The notes under the pieces: model-generated
The model's input: the letters and a program-made list of their open reading frames with translations, nothing else
What the model was told of the DNA's origin: nothing
The model's database searches: none
Origin: Roseburia rectibacter
GTDB taxonomy: Bacteria > Bacillota > Clostridia > Lachnospirales > Lachnospiraceae
Assembly (NCBI RefSeq): GCF_014287515.2
Contig: NZ_CP092473.1
Location: 602,001 to 666,000, forward strand
Length of the DNA stretch: 64,000 nt
Direction: 5' to 3'
In this document: positions 17,969-25,844 of the stretch, in pieces
Numbering within the stretch: the first letter of the stretch is position 1
Layout: each line of letters begins with the position of its first letter
Made by a program: the position numbers and the translations under genes

Positions 17969-18288
17969 ATGGCATCAAGTAAGGAATATTTACAATTTAT
18001 TTTAGGACAGTTAGCGGAGTTGGAAGAAATCTCATACCGGGCTATGATGGGCGAATTTATTATTTATTACTGCGGTAAAATCGTTGGTGGTATCTATGAT
18101 GACAGGCTGTTGGTAAAGCCGGTAAAAGCGGCACTTTCCTATCTGTGGGAAGCCTCCTACGAACTGCCGTATGAGGGAGCAAAAGAATGCTGCTGGTAGA
18201 CGAGGTGGATGATAAAGAGTTTTTGCAGGGATTGTTCGTTGCGATGTATGAGGAGCTGCCGGAGGTAAAAGGGAAGAAAAAGAAATAG
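17969..18288 (+). pseudogene. TfoX/Sxy N-terminal-domain protein, frameshifted
   Basis: The first 75 codons match a small TfoX N-terminal-domain protein (MASSKEYLQFILGQLAELEE, then AMMGEFIIYYCGKIVGGIYDDR). The frame stops at 18197-18199 after AKECCW. In the next frame the family's usual continuation appears (MLLVDEVDDKEFLQGLF ... KGKKKK) up to a TAG at 18286-18288. One missing base near 18186-18188 explains both. Stand-alone TfoX_N proteins have unclear roles. This is a recent pseudogene or a sequencing error. Confidence 0.75.
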
Positions 18289-18333
18289 GAAAGTAACAAA
18301 ATTGAAAAAGTGAGAAATACCGATTATGTACAG

Positions 18334-18384
18334 GAAAGCCAGTTTAAACTGCAGATGAAAAGCAGTTTGAACTGGCTTTCTTTT
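18334..18384. terminator. Terminator between convergent genes
   Basis: A 19-bp stem with one G-U pair joins 18334-18352 and 18362-18380, followed by TTTT. It lies between the TfoX-like pseudogene (+) and the XRE regulator (-), and has an A-run on the other side only in part. The stem shares GCCAGT, CTGCAGATGA and ACTGG with the terminator at 16743. Confidence 0.85.
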
Positions 18385-18393
18385 GTTAAAGAA

Positions 18394-18714
18394 TCAAACA
18401 TTTTTATTATTTAATGTTTCTAAAAAAGTAATCAGGGAATCTAACTGTTCCGGTGAAAGTTTATTTGTGGCATTGATCAATTCAACTTGTTTATCAGTAA
18501 GAAATACGGGCTGGGCACCACTCTCCATAAAAAACTGGGATAAAGAGATACCAAATGCATCGCAAATTCGCTCCAGAGAGGGGATAGAAGGTGTCATATG
18601 TCTGCGATACCAGGATGAAATTGTAGATTGAGTCATTCCGGACTCTTCTGCAAGTTGGTATTCAGACCATCCTTTTGCAGTTCTAAATTCTACAATTCGA
18701 TCTAATACGTTCAT
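18394..18714 (-). CDS. XRE-family transcriptional regulator
   Basis: A 106-aa protein with an N-terminal helix-turn-helix of the Cro/CI type (residues 5-60, core QLAEESGMTQSTISSWYRR). A short C-terminal helix (LSPEQLDSLITFLETL) may serve for dimerisation. The RBS is GGAGG. It is transcribed away from the acyltransferase operon, with 179 bp between the two starts. That gap has several AATGCGTA and ATATCGTA-type repeats, so it may control the operon and itself. The target is inferred, not shown. Confidence 0.85.
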   Translation of the reverse strand: MNVLDRIVEFRTAKGWSEYQLAEESGMTQSTISSWYRRHMTPSIPSLERICDAFGISLSQFFMESGAQPVFLTDKQVELINATNKLSPEQLDSLITFLETLNNKNV

Positions 18715-18821
18715 TTTCTGCCTCCTTAATACTTCGTTATATCGTTTATTATAGTGTGCAATATCGTAGTAAAATAATTTTGAAATGCGTATAAAACATG
18801 TATTAATGCGTAGTATAAATA

Positions 18822-18860
18822 TTGAAATTTTAAACGCATTATCGTATAATTAGTACGATA
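18822..18860 (+). promoter_or_regulatory. SigA promoter with overlapping inverted repeat (possible XRE operator)
   Basis: TTGAAA (18822-18827) and TATAAT (18845-18850) are 17 bases apart. TATCGTA (18840-18846) and TACGATA (18854-18860) form a perfect inverted repeat over the -10 box. Related ATATCGT/ATGCGTA words recur upstream (18730-18840), between the two divergent genes. Confidence 0.75.
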
Positions 18861-18893
18861 TATAGTAGTAAATGGGGATAAATATAAATACAA

Positions 18894-19817
18894 ATGAAAA
18901 ACAATAAATGGGAAAAGAAATTACAGAAATATAAAAATAGAAAAAGAAATTTTTTGATAAAAAATGAAAAATGTAAATTTCTAAAACTGAAAAAAGTATT
19001 TCGACCGATTATCAGATCCGGTTTATTTATTCAACGAAAAATAAATGGTTTTAGTGTGGAGATAATGAATGAAAAGTCTGCTTTTCATAATAAACCAATT
19101 ATTTTCGTGGTAACTCATATAGGAAAATGGGATTTTGAGATTGTAAATGAGCAGATACAGGAACAATTTTATGTAATAGCTGCAGATTATAAAAATTTAA
19201 GCAGAGGTTTGAATGGAATTATATTAAAAGCAAATGGAATCGTTTATGTGGATGAAAGAGATAAAGCAGATAAGATGAATACAAAAGAGATAATGATTCG
19301 TTTGCTCAGGTGTGGTGCTAATATTATGATTTTTCCGGAAGGGACATGGAATCTTTCGGAAAATTCGATTGTAAATGATATTGCATACGGTGCGGTCTAC
19401 AGTGCAATTGAAACAGGTGCATCCATTTGCCCAATTGCTATAGAACAATATGATAAGAGATTTGTTATTAACATGGGGAAAACTATTGAAGTAACAGGTA
19501 AAAACATAAATAAGAAAAAATTGAATTGTGAATTGCGGGATATGTTAGCAACATTAAAGTGGCAGATTTGGGAACGGGAGGGGCTGAAGAAAAGATCAGA
19601 TATTTCAGATGATTATTGGAAAAATTTTATAGAACAGAGAAGAAGAGAGTGGAAGGAATATAGTCTGAGAGAGCAGATTATTAATACATATATTCCAGAA
19701 GAAAAAAGGCAATATTGGCTTACTCAGATTGAATTAAAAACTAAGAACATTCCTACATGGCTAGAGATATTAAAAAACGAGGAAGGATTGGGATGGATGA
19801 CAAATGATAATTTATAA
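18894..19817 (+). CDS. Lysophospholipid-acyltransferase-like protein 1
   Basis: The 307-aa product has the two hallmark PlsC/LPLAT motifs: HIGKWD (HX4D, residues 75-80) and FPEGTWN (147-153). Such enzymes move acyl groups from acyl-CoA or acyl-ACP to glycerol-phosphate or other alcohols at the membrane. A basic N-terminus (about 35 residues) may attach it to the membrane. Only a weak GGGGAT RBS is seen. It overlaps the next gene by 14 bp. A 90-residue C-terminal extension (after LKWQIWE) is not typical of PlsC. The substrate is unknown. Confidence 0.8.
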   Translation: MKNNKWEKKLQKYKNRKRNFLIKNEKCKFLKLKKVFRPIIRSGLFIQRKINGFSVEIMNEKSAFHNKPIIFVVTHIGKWDFEIVNEQIQEQFYVIAADYKNLSRGLNGIILKANGIVYVDERDKADKMNTKEIMIRLLRCGANIMIFPEGTWNLSENSIVNDIAYGAVYSAIETGASICPIAIEQYDKRFVINMGKTIEVTGKNINKKKLNCELRDMLATLKWQIWEREGLKKRSDISDDYWKNFIEQRRREWKEYSLREQIINTYIPEEKRQYWLTQIELKTKNIPTWLEILKNEEGLGWMTNDNL

Positions 19818-20505
19818 GATACTGCATCCGATTTCATTGAAAATATCAAGAAAAATACATGGAAAGACTTTACATATATTAAGTGAAATACCTATGGAGA
19901 GAGACGGAGCAATTTATATGGCGAATCATTCATGTAGATGGGATGTGCCAGTTGCGGTAGATCTTTTAAAAAGTCATACCTATGTTTTGGCAGGAAAACA
20001 ATCACTTCAATTTATGGACTGGCTTGGATTTGAAATAAATGGAACTGTCTGGGTTGATAGAAAAAATAGAAATAGCAGATCATTCGCGTATAAAAGAATG
20101 AAAAAGTTACTAATGAAGAAAAATAATTTACTCATTTTCCCGGAAGGAACATGGAATTTGCTGCCTTCTTCTCCAATGCTTCCTATCTATTGGGGAGGAA
20201 TTACATTGGCAATGGAAACTGGAAAGCCACTTATTCCGGTTGTTATGGAATATAGGAAGGATGATGTTTATATTGCTTTCGACAAGCCTGCATATTATAG
20301 GAAAGATCAGGATAAAAAGCAAAGTGCGGATATGTTAAGAGACACAATGGCAACATTGCGTTGGAATATATGGGAATATTTCCCGATGGAAAAACGTAGT
20401 GAGATCGATCTGAAAGAGTGGGATAGGGAAAAAGAAAAGAGATTAAAAGAATATCCCAAATTAAATTACAAGTATGAGATGAGTTGTATTAGGAGAGAAG
20501 AGTAG
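19804..20505 (+). CDS. Lysophospholipid-acyltransferase-like protein 2
   Basis: The 233-aa product is a paralogue of the previous gene. It has HSCRWD (HX4D, residues 42-47) and FPEGTWN (112-118), and the shared segment LRDTMATLRWNIWE near the end. It lacks the basic N-terminus and the C-terminal extension of its neighbour. The start overlaps the previous gene by 14 bp, so the two are probably translated together, perhaps as partners. No substrate can be read from the sequence. Next is a 169-bp gap without a clear gene. Confidence 0.8.
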   Translation: MIIYKILHPISLKISRKIHGKTLHILSEIPMERDGAIYMANHSCRWDVPVAVDLLKSHTYVLAGKQSLQFMDWLGFEINGTVWVDRKNRNSRSFAYKRMKKLLMKKNNLLIFPEGTWNLLPSSPMLPIYWGGITLAMETGKPLIPVVMEYRKDDVYIAFDKPAYYRKDQDKKQSADMLRDTMATLRWNIWEYFPMEKRSEIDLKEWDREKEKRLKEYPKLNYKYEMSCIRREE

Positions 20506-20674
20506 TAGCATGTGAAATAACAGCAGGATGGTTTAGAAAGATTTATGGATACAAAGAGGGATTGGAGAAAAAGACAATATATCAAAAGTTAAATAAACAA
20601 ATGGTATGGAGTTAAGGAAACAATAGACTTATGAAATACAAATATGCAATGTAAATAAAGGGGAAAAGGTGCAT

Positions 20675-21592
20675 ATGGATGAAGCTACAGAAAGCAAGCG
20701 GAAAAGTATTTTAGATAAACTTCTAAAAGTGATTACGACAGTGATTATTCCAATTCTGGATATAGTTTTAGGCGGTTATTTAATAGAGCGGGTAAACATT
20801 GTTTCTGGTAATCAGATACAGCAATATAGTCAAATAAATGAAAAAATAACACAATACGAGACGGATATCACACAAAGAATAGATAAGATCGAATCTACCA
20901 TAATTAATGGAGATACCAATACAGTTGCTAATACGATTACAAATAATAATGCAGCTATTGTAAATGAATCTATGAGCGAGGAGTCGTTGTTGTTAGCTGC
21001 ACAAAATGCATATGGTGCACAAAATTATCAACAGTTGGCAGAAATTTATAGCATACAAAAAATTTATAATAATAAATTAGTGCAGAATAATATGGGATAT
21101 ATGTATGCAAATGGACTTTATTATCCAGTAAATATAGAACAGGCAGATTTTTATTATGACAAAGCAATTGCGAATGGAGATATAAAAGCATATGAAAATA
21201 AATTGGCGCTTCATTTTCGTACAAAACAAGATGATCGAGTTGAGTTGATAAAGCAGGGATATGAAATAAATGATGAAAAAATGTTGCGATTTTTTGTAAG
21301 TCATTTTGAAGGATATGAAAATTGTGATTTAGATGTAGCAAAAAATTTGGTTATGTCTTTTATTGTGGATGTAACTGACGATGGTAAAGAGGAATTATTA
21401 GATGAATTTTATAAGTGGGAATATGAGCAAACAATTTATGTTTCAAACAGTCCAGATAATAGTGATATTGTGCGATTTATAAAAGTTGATGAGTGTAATT
21501 ATGGAGAAGAAACTGTCTATACATATAAAGAATATTGTAATGAATGTGTTGGAATAGAGATGTTAGAAGAAGATTTTGAAATGATACAATGA
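20675..21592 (+). CDS. Membrane-anchored protein with Sel1/TPR-like repeats
   Basis: I do not recognise a named family. The 305-aa product has one hydrophobic segment near residues 17-40 (ITTVIIPILDIVLGGYLIE), then a coiled-coil-like stretch (residues 45-75). Near residues 110-180 there are Sel1/TPR-like helices (NNMGYMYANGLYY ... NIEQADFYYDKAIANGD). The C-terminal part is acidic. The start at ATG 20675 follows AGGGGAAAAGG; a GTG six bases upstream is possible. It ends 11 bp before the first ligase gene. It could be a scaffold for the neighbouring enzymes. Confidence 0.6.
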   Translation: MDEATESKRKSILDKLLKVITTVIIPILDIVLGGYLIERVNIVSGNQIQQYSQINEKITQYETDITQRIDKIESTIINGDTNTVANTITNNNAAIVNESMSEESLLLAAQNAYGAQNYQQLAEIYSIQKIYNNKLVQNNMGYMYANGLYYPVNIEQADFYYDKAIANGDIKAYENKLALHFRTKQDDRVELIKQGYEINDEKMLRFFVSHFEGYENCDLDVAKNLVMSFIVDVTDDGKEELLDEFYKWEYEQTIYVSNSPDNSDIVRFIKVDECNYGEETVYTYKEYCNECVGIEMLEEDFEMIQ

Positions 21593-21603
21593 GGGGAAAA
21601 TGT

Positions 21604-23301
21604 ATGAATACACAAAAGAAAACCGGCTATCCATCCATAGACAAGCCGTGGATGAAATACTACAGCGAGGAAGCTCTTTATGGTGAAATCCCGAAATGTA
21701 CGATGTATGAGTATATATTTGATCACAACAAGTCACATTTAGATGGCATAGCCCTGCGGTATTTTACTAAAAAAATTACATACCAAAAACTTTTTGAAAA
21801 TATCCGTAAAACAGCAGATGCGTTCTGGGCACAGGGAATCCGAAAAGGGGATGCTGTTACGATTATGTCACTGAATACACCGGAAACAATTTACTGCATA
21901 TATGCGCTGAATTATATAGGTGCGGTTGCGAACATGGTTTATATGACGCTTTCGGAAGAGGAGATTGTAGAGACGGTAAGAAATACAGATTCTAAAATGT
22001 TTATTTTTCTGGATGTGGCAGCAGAAAAAGTCAGAAATGTTGTAGAGGATATAGAAAAAATAAGGGTGCTCGCAATTTCACCGACAGATTCTTTGGGCTT
22101 TCCGGTACAAAAATTTTCTGCTTTAAAAAGCAAAATTAATACAAAAGGATTTTGGAAGTGGAAGGATTTTCTGAAAGCCGGAGAACATCAGAAAGCACAG
22201 CAGACATCTTACCATGAGAACGAATTGTCAGTGATTGTGTATACAAGTGGAACAACCGGAACACCCAAGGGCGTAATGTTAAGTAATGACAGCCTTAATG
22301 CGGTAGCATGGCAATATGAAAAATCAGGAATGAAATTTACAAGAGGGGAAACGTTTCTTACGTTTATGCCGCCTTTTTTGTCAATTGGGTTGAGCTTAAA
22401 TGTGCATCTTCCGTTGAGTCTTGGAACGACTTCTATTATGATCGTTGATCCTGAAAAATTTATAGAAGAGTATAAGAAATACAAGCCAAATCACTGTGTA
22501 TCTGGACCTGTCATTATCAGAAAATTGGTTCAACGTTTAAGCGGGAATATGAGTTATTGCATCACGATGGCGGGAGGGGGAGAATCATTAAGTTTGGAAG
22601 AAGAAAATTATCTTAATGAAACGTTGCGAAATCACCATTCAGATGCAAAATATTTAACGGGATATGGAATGACCGAATTTGCAGCTACAGTAACAACGTC
22701 TATGAATCATGTGTATAAAGCAGGCACACTTGGAATTCCGCTTTGTAAGGTAAATATCAAAGTAATCAATCCAGATAATGGAGAAATGCTGAAATATAAC
22801 GAAACTGGTGAATTATGTTTTTGCACACCAAGTCATATGCTGGGATATCTGGATAATGAGGAAGAAACAAAGAAGATTTGTGACAGGGATGAAGAGAATA
22901 GATTATGGGTTCATACAGGTGATTTAGGATTTGTGGATGAAGATGGATTTGTACATTTTGTGGGAAGAATCAAAAGAATATATATCACACAGGATGCAGA
23001 TGGAATAGTTTATAAACTGTTCCCACAACGTATAGAAGAAACCATCACTGAATACCCAGAGGTAGATATGTGTGCAGTGGTTGTGGAGCTTGATGCACAA
23101 AATATAGCGACTGCTATTGCCTGTGTAAAGCGAACAGCAGAAAGTAAAAATAATAATAACTTTTTGACAGGTTTGCAGCAGTATTGCAAAGAAAAATTAC
23201 CGGTACACCTTGTACCGAAACAAATTATTGAAATGGATGAAATACCGCTGACACAGAGTGGGAAGATTGATTATAAAACGTTGGAGAAGATGACAAGGTG
23301 A
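21604..23301 (+). CDS. AMP-binding (ANL superfamily) ligase 1
   Basis: The 565-aa product has the adenylate-forming enzyme signatures: YTSGTTGTPKG near residue 212, GYGMTE near 353, TGDLGFVDEDG near 438, and a C-terminal catalytic-lysine motif (QSGKID) near 552. These enzymes activate a carboxylic acid as an acyl-AMP and then usually load it on CoA or a carrier. The N-terminus has the motif GYPSIDKPWMKYY shared by all three copies here. ATG 21604 was chosen for its AGGGGA spacing; ATG 21589 overlaps the previous stop. Substrate unknown. Confidence 0.85.
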   Translation: MNTQKKTGYPSIDKPWMKYYSEEALYGEIPKCTMYEYIFDHNKSHLDGIALRYFTKKITYQKLFENIRKTADAFWAQGIRKGDAVTIMSLNTPETIYCIYALNYIGAVANMVYMTLSEEEIVETVRNTDSKMFIFLDVAAEKVRNVVEDIEKIRVLAISPTDSLGFPVQKFSALKSKINTKGFWKWKDFLKAGEHQKAQQTSYHENELSVIVYTSGTTGTPKGVMLSNDSLNAVAWQYEKSGMKFTRGETFLTFMPPFLSIGLSLNVHLPLSLGTTSIMIVDPEKFIEEYKKYKPNHCVSGPVIIRKLVQRLSGNMSYCITMAGGGESLSLEEENYLNETLRNHHSDAKYLTGYGMTEFAATVTTSMNHVYKAGTLGIPLCKVNIKVINPDNGEMLKYNETGELCFCTPSHMLGYLDNEEETKKICDRDEENRLWVHTGDLGFVDEDGFVHFVGRIKRIYITQDADGIVYKLFPQRIEETITEYPEVDMCAVVVELDAQNIATAIACVKRTAESKNNNNFLTGLQQYCKEKLPVHLVPKQIIEMDEIPLTQSGKIDYKTLEKMTR

Positions 23302-23347
23302 GTGGGAAGAAAACGATAAGAATATTGCAGCTTGAAGGAGCAGACAG

Positions 23348-25108
23348 ATGAATATACAGGAGAAAATTGGCTATCCATCCATAGACAAGCCATGGCTAAA
23401 ATATTACACGCAGTCAGATATACAAAACAAGGAACCAGCGTGTACGTTGTATCAGAATATTTATAGCAATAATTCAAAATATCTGAAAGATACAGCTATT
23501 TCGTATTATGGAAATAAAATTACATATGCGCAGTTGTTTAATAATGTGGATGCATGTGCAAAATCACTTGTGAAATATGGAATAAAGGAAGGGGACTGTG
23601 TCACTCTTTGTACTGCAGCCGTACCGGAAGCTATATATCTGATGATTGCCTGCAGTAAGATAGGAGCAATCGCAAATTTTATTAATCCGTTATTTACTAC
23701 AGAGCAGATGGTACAGCGGATCAATGACACAAAGTCGAAAATTTTGTTTGTTATGGATGAAATGCTTTCTTATATTGTGGATGCTGTACCTCGTATCGGC
23801 ATAAATAAAACAGTTGTTATGCCTGTTACGGAATCTATGCCAGAGCTGGCAAAATTAGTTGTATGTGCAGGGCAAAAAAACTGGAATAAAAAAAGAACAG
23901 ATCATAAAGGATTTTATTCCTGGAAATCGTTTATAAAATATGGGAATGACTATAATGGAGAGACTGAGAGATCTTATGAAAAAAATCGTGGATGTATTAT
24001 GGTGTATTCATCCGGAACTACAGGCGCTTCAAAAGGGATTTTGTTAACAAATGATGGAATCAATGCAACAATAGCTCATTATGATAACGAAGATTTCAAT
24101 TATGAAAGAGGCGATACGTTTTATGCAGTTATTCCAATCTGGTTTTCTACGGGAAATGTGCTTGATATTTTAATGCCGCTTCGCATGGGAATGACAGTAA
24201 TACCAGAACTGCAATTTGAAAAAGAAAGGGTGATTGATGGCATAAGAAAATATAAACCGACAATGACTCTGAATCCGACAAGTATATGGATGGCACTTGC
24301 ACGATCAAAAAAATGGAAAAAGATAAACCTGAAAAAGATGAAATATCCGATTACCGGAGGCGAAGCGGTAACGCCGCAGGAAGAAAAAATAATCACTGAT
24401 TTTCTAAGAAAGAGTGGGTGTAATGCACCATTGATCAAAGGATATGGAATGTGTGAGCTTGGAAGTACAGTTACGTCCACTTCACCTGAACATAATAAGG
24501 TACGATCATCTGGGTATCCGATAAAGGGTGTGACAGTTGCTGCGTTTGATACTGAGACAAATCAGGAACTATCATATGGTCAAAGAGGAGAAATCAGAGT
24601 CAATTCTCCTGCAAGAATGAAGGAATATTATAAAAATCCGGTAGAAACAAAAAAGTACTTTTACGAAGATCAGAACCATTGTATATGGGGATGTACCGGA
24701 GATATTGGGTATGTGGACGAGGATGGTTACCTTTTTGTGGAAGGGCGGGCAAGTGACAGTTTTTATAGTGAGGATGGAAAACGCATTTATCTGTTTGATA
24801 TAGAGCATATTGTTTTAGAGGATGAGGCGGTCTCCCAGTGCAAAGCAGTTGCAGTACAGATCAATGGAAAATTTAAACCAATACTTCATGTTGTACTGAA
24901 AAAAAATGGAGTTACAGATACCAGAACTGTAATTCCACGGATTCATAAAAAGTTATCAGAACAGCTTTCAGAGAATGCAATTCCGGTGGCATATAAACTG
25001 CGTCAGGCACTGCCGGTTCATCCAAATGGAAAAAGAAACGTGGAGGCGTTGAAAGCAGAAGATAGCGGATTTGTTGATTCGAGGGGAAATGCCTGGAAAG
25101 TCAGATAA
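23348..25108 (+). CDS. AMP-binding (ANL superfamily) ligase 2
   Basis: A second adenylate-forming enzyme, 586 aa, in tandem with the first. Motifs: YSSGTTGASKG near residue 219, GYGMCE near 364, TGDIGYVDEDG near 449, and a C-terminal NGKRN lysine motif near 560. The N-terminus again reads GYPSIDKPWLKYY. The two copies are clearly homologous but well diverged in the middle, which suggests different acid substrates. RBS GAAGGAG. The gap to the previous gene is 46 bp. Confidence 0.85.
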   Translation: MNIQEKIGYPSIDKPWLKYYTQSDIQNKEPACTLYQNIYSNNSKYLKDTAISYYGNKITYAQLFNNVDACAKSLVKYGIKEGDCVTLCTAAVPEAIYLMIACSKIGAIANFINPLFTTEQMVQRINDTKSKILFVMDEMLSYIVDAVPRIGINKTVVMPVTESMPELAKLVVCAGQKNWNKKRTDHKGFYSWKSFIKYGNDYNGETERSYEKNRGCIMVYSSGTTGASKGILLTNDGINATIAHYDNEDFNYERGDTFYAVIPIWFSTGNVLDILMPLRMGMTVIPELQFEKERVIDGIRKYKPTMTLNPTSIWMALARSKKWKKINLKKMKYPITGGEAVTPQEEKIITDFLRKSGCNAPLIKGYGMCELGSTVTSTSPEHNKVRSSGYPIKGVTVAAFDTETNQELSYGQRGEIRVNSPARMKEYYKNPVETKKYFYEDQNHCIWGCTGDIGYVDEDGYLFVEGRASDSFYSEDGKRIYLFDIEHIVLEDEAVSQCKAVAVQINGKFKPILHVVLKKNGVTDTRTVIPRIHKKLSEQLSENAIPVAYKLRQALPVHPNGKRNVEALKAEDSGFVDSRGNAWKVR

Positions 25109-25142
25109 CGATTGATGAAAATGTTAAAGGAGGCTGCAGAAA

Positions 25143-25781
25143 ATGGATGAGAAACAAATGGGAAACACGGGCTATCCATCCATAGACAAGCCGTGGATGA
25201 AATATTATGGTGCAAACATTAATTATGATATGGAATACTGTGACGTAAAATTAGTTGATTTTATGAGAAACAGTGCCAAAAAACATTTAAAGGAAACTGC
25301 TATCATTTATTTTGGAAATAAAATATCTTATGAAAAATTATTGTCTAATATTACTCGGGTAGCATCGGCATTTGCAGCATTAGGAGTAAAAAATAATGAT
25401 AGTGTTGCGTTGATGCTTCCAAATTTACCGGAAACAATATATGCGGAGTATGCCTTAAATGATTTGGGAGCATGCTTTGTTCCGATTGATCCGAGAACTG
25501 GAGCAGAGAGAATAAAGTAGTATATAACGGAAAGAAATTGCAAGGTGTTGGTTACCATAGATTTGGCAATCCCAAAGATAGATAAAATTATAGGTGATAT
25601 TTCAGTAGAGAAAGTAATTTATGTATCTGGGACAGAATCATTACCTTATACATTAAGAATGGGAGTGGAAATAACAAATATATTCAGAAATATAAGGAAT
25701 GGGAAAAATAATTATATATCTTGGCTGAAAATGCTTAAGAGTGGAAACAAATATGATTATATACAAAAACTAAGACGGTAA
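25143..25781 (+). pseudogene. AMP-binding ligase 3, truncated with an in-frame stop
   Basis: The start and first 125 codons match the N-terminus of the two upstream ligases (GYPSIDKPWMKYY, then the DSVALMLPNLPETIYAEYAL region). A TAG at 25518-25520 interrupts the frame. The same frame then continues with family-like sequence (CKVLVTIDLAIPKIDKII ... SWLKMLKSGNKYDYIQ) to TAA at 25781. All catalytic motifs beyond about residue 210 are missing. It is a dead third copy of the array. Confidence 0.85.
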
Positions 25782-25813
25782 ATCCTTGAAAAGGTGAATT
25801 TTAATAATCACGT

Positions 25814-25844
25814 TATGTAAAAGAGCATGCCATCAGGCATGCTC
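25814..25844 (-). terminator. Terminator for the histidine kinase transcript
   Basis: GAGCATGCC (25823-25831) and GGCATGCTC (25836-25844) form a perfect 9-bp stem with a 4-base loop. On the minus strand it is followed by TTTT. The stem overlaps the end of the kinase gene. It may also limit read-through from the ligase operon. Confidence 0.8.

Noticed and set aside
20506..20674. Small gene in the gap after the second acyltransferase
   Set aside because: A short open stretch (AGWFRKIYGYKEGLEKK) has no start codon or RBS; it may be a remnant but cannot be supported.
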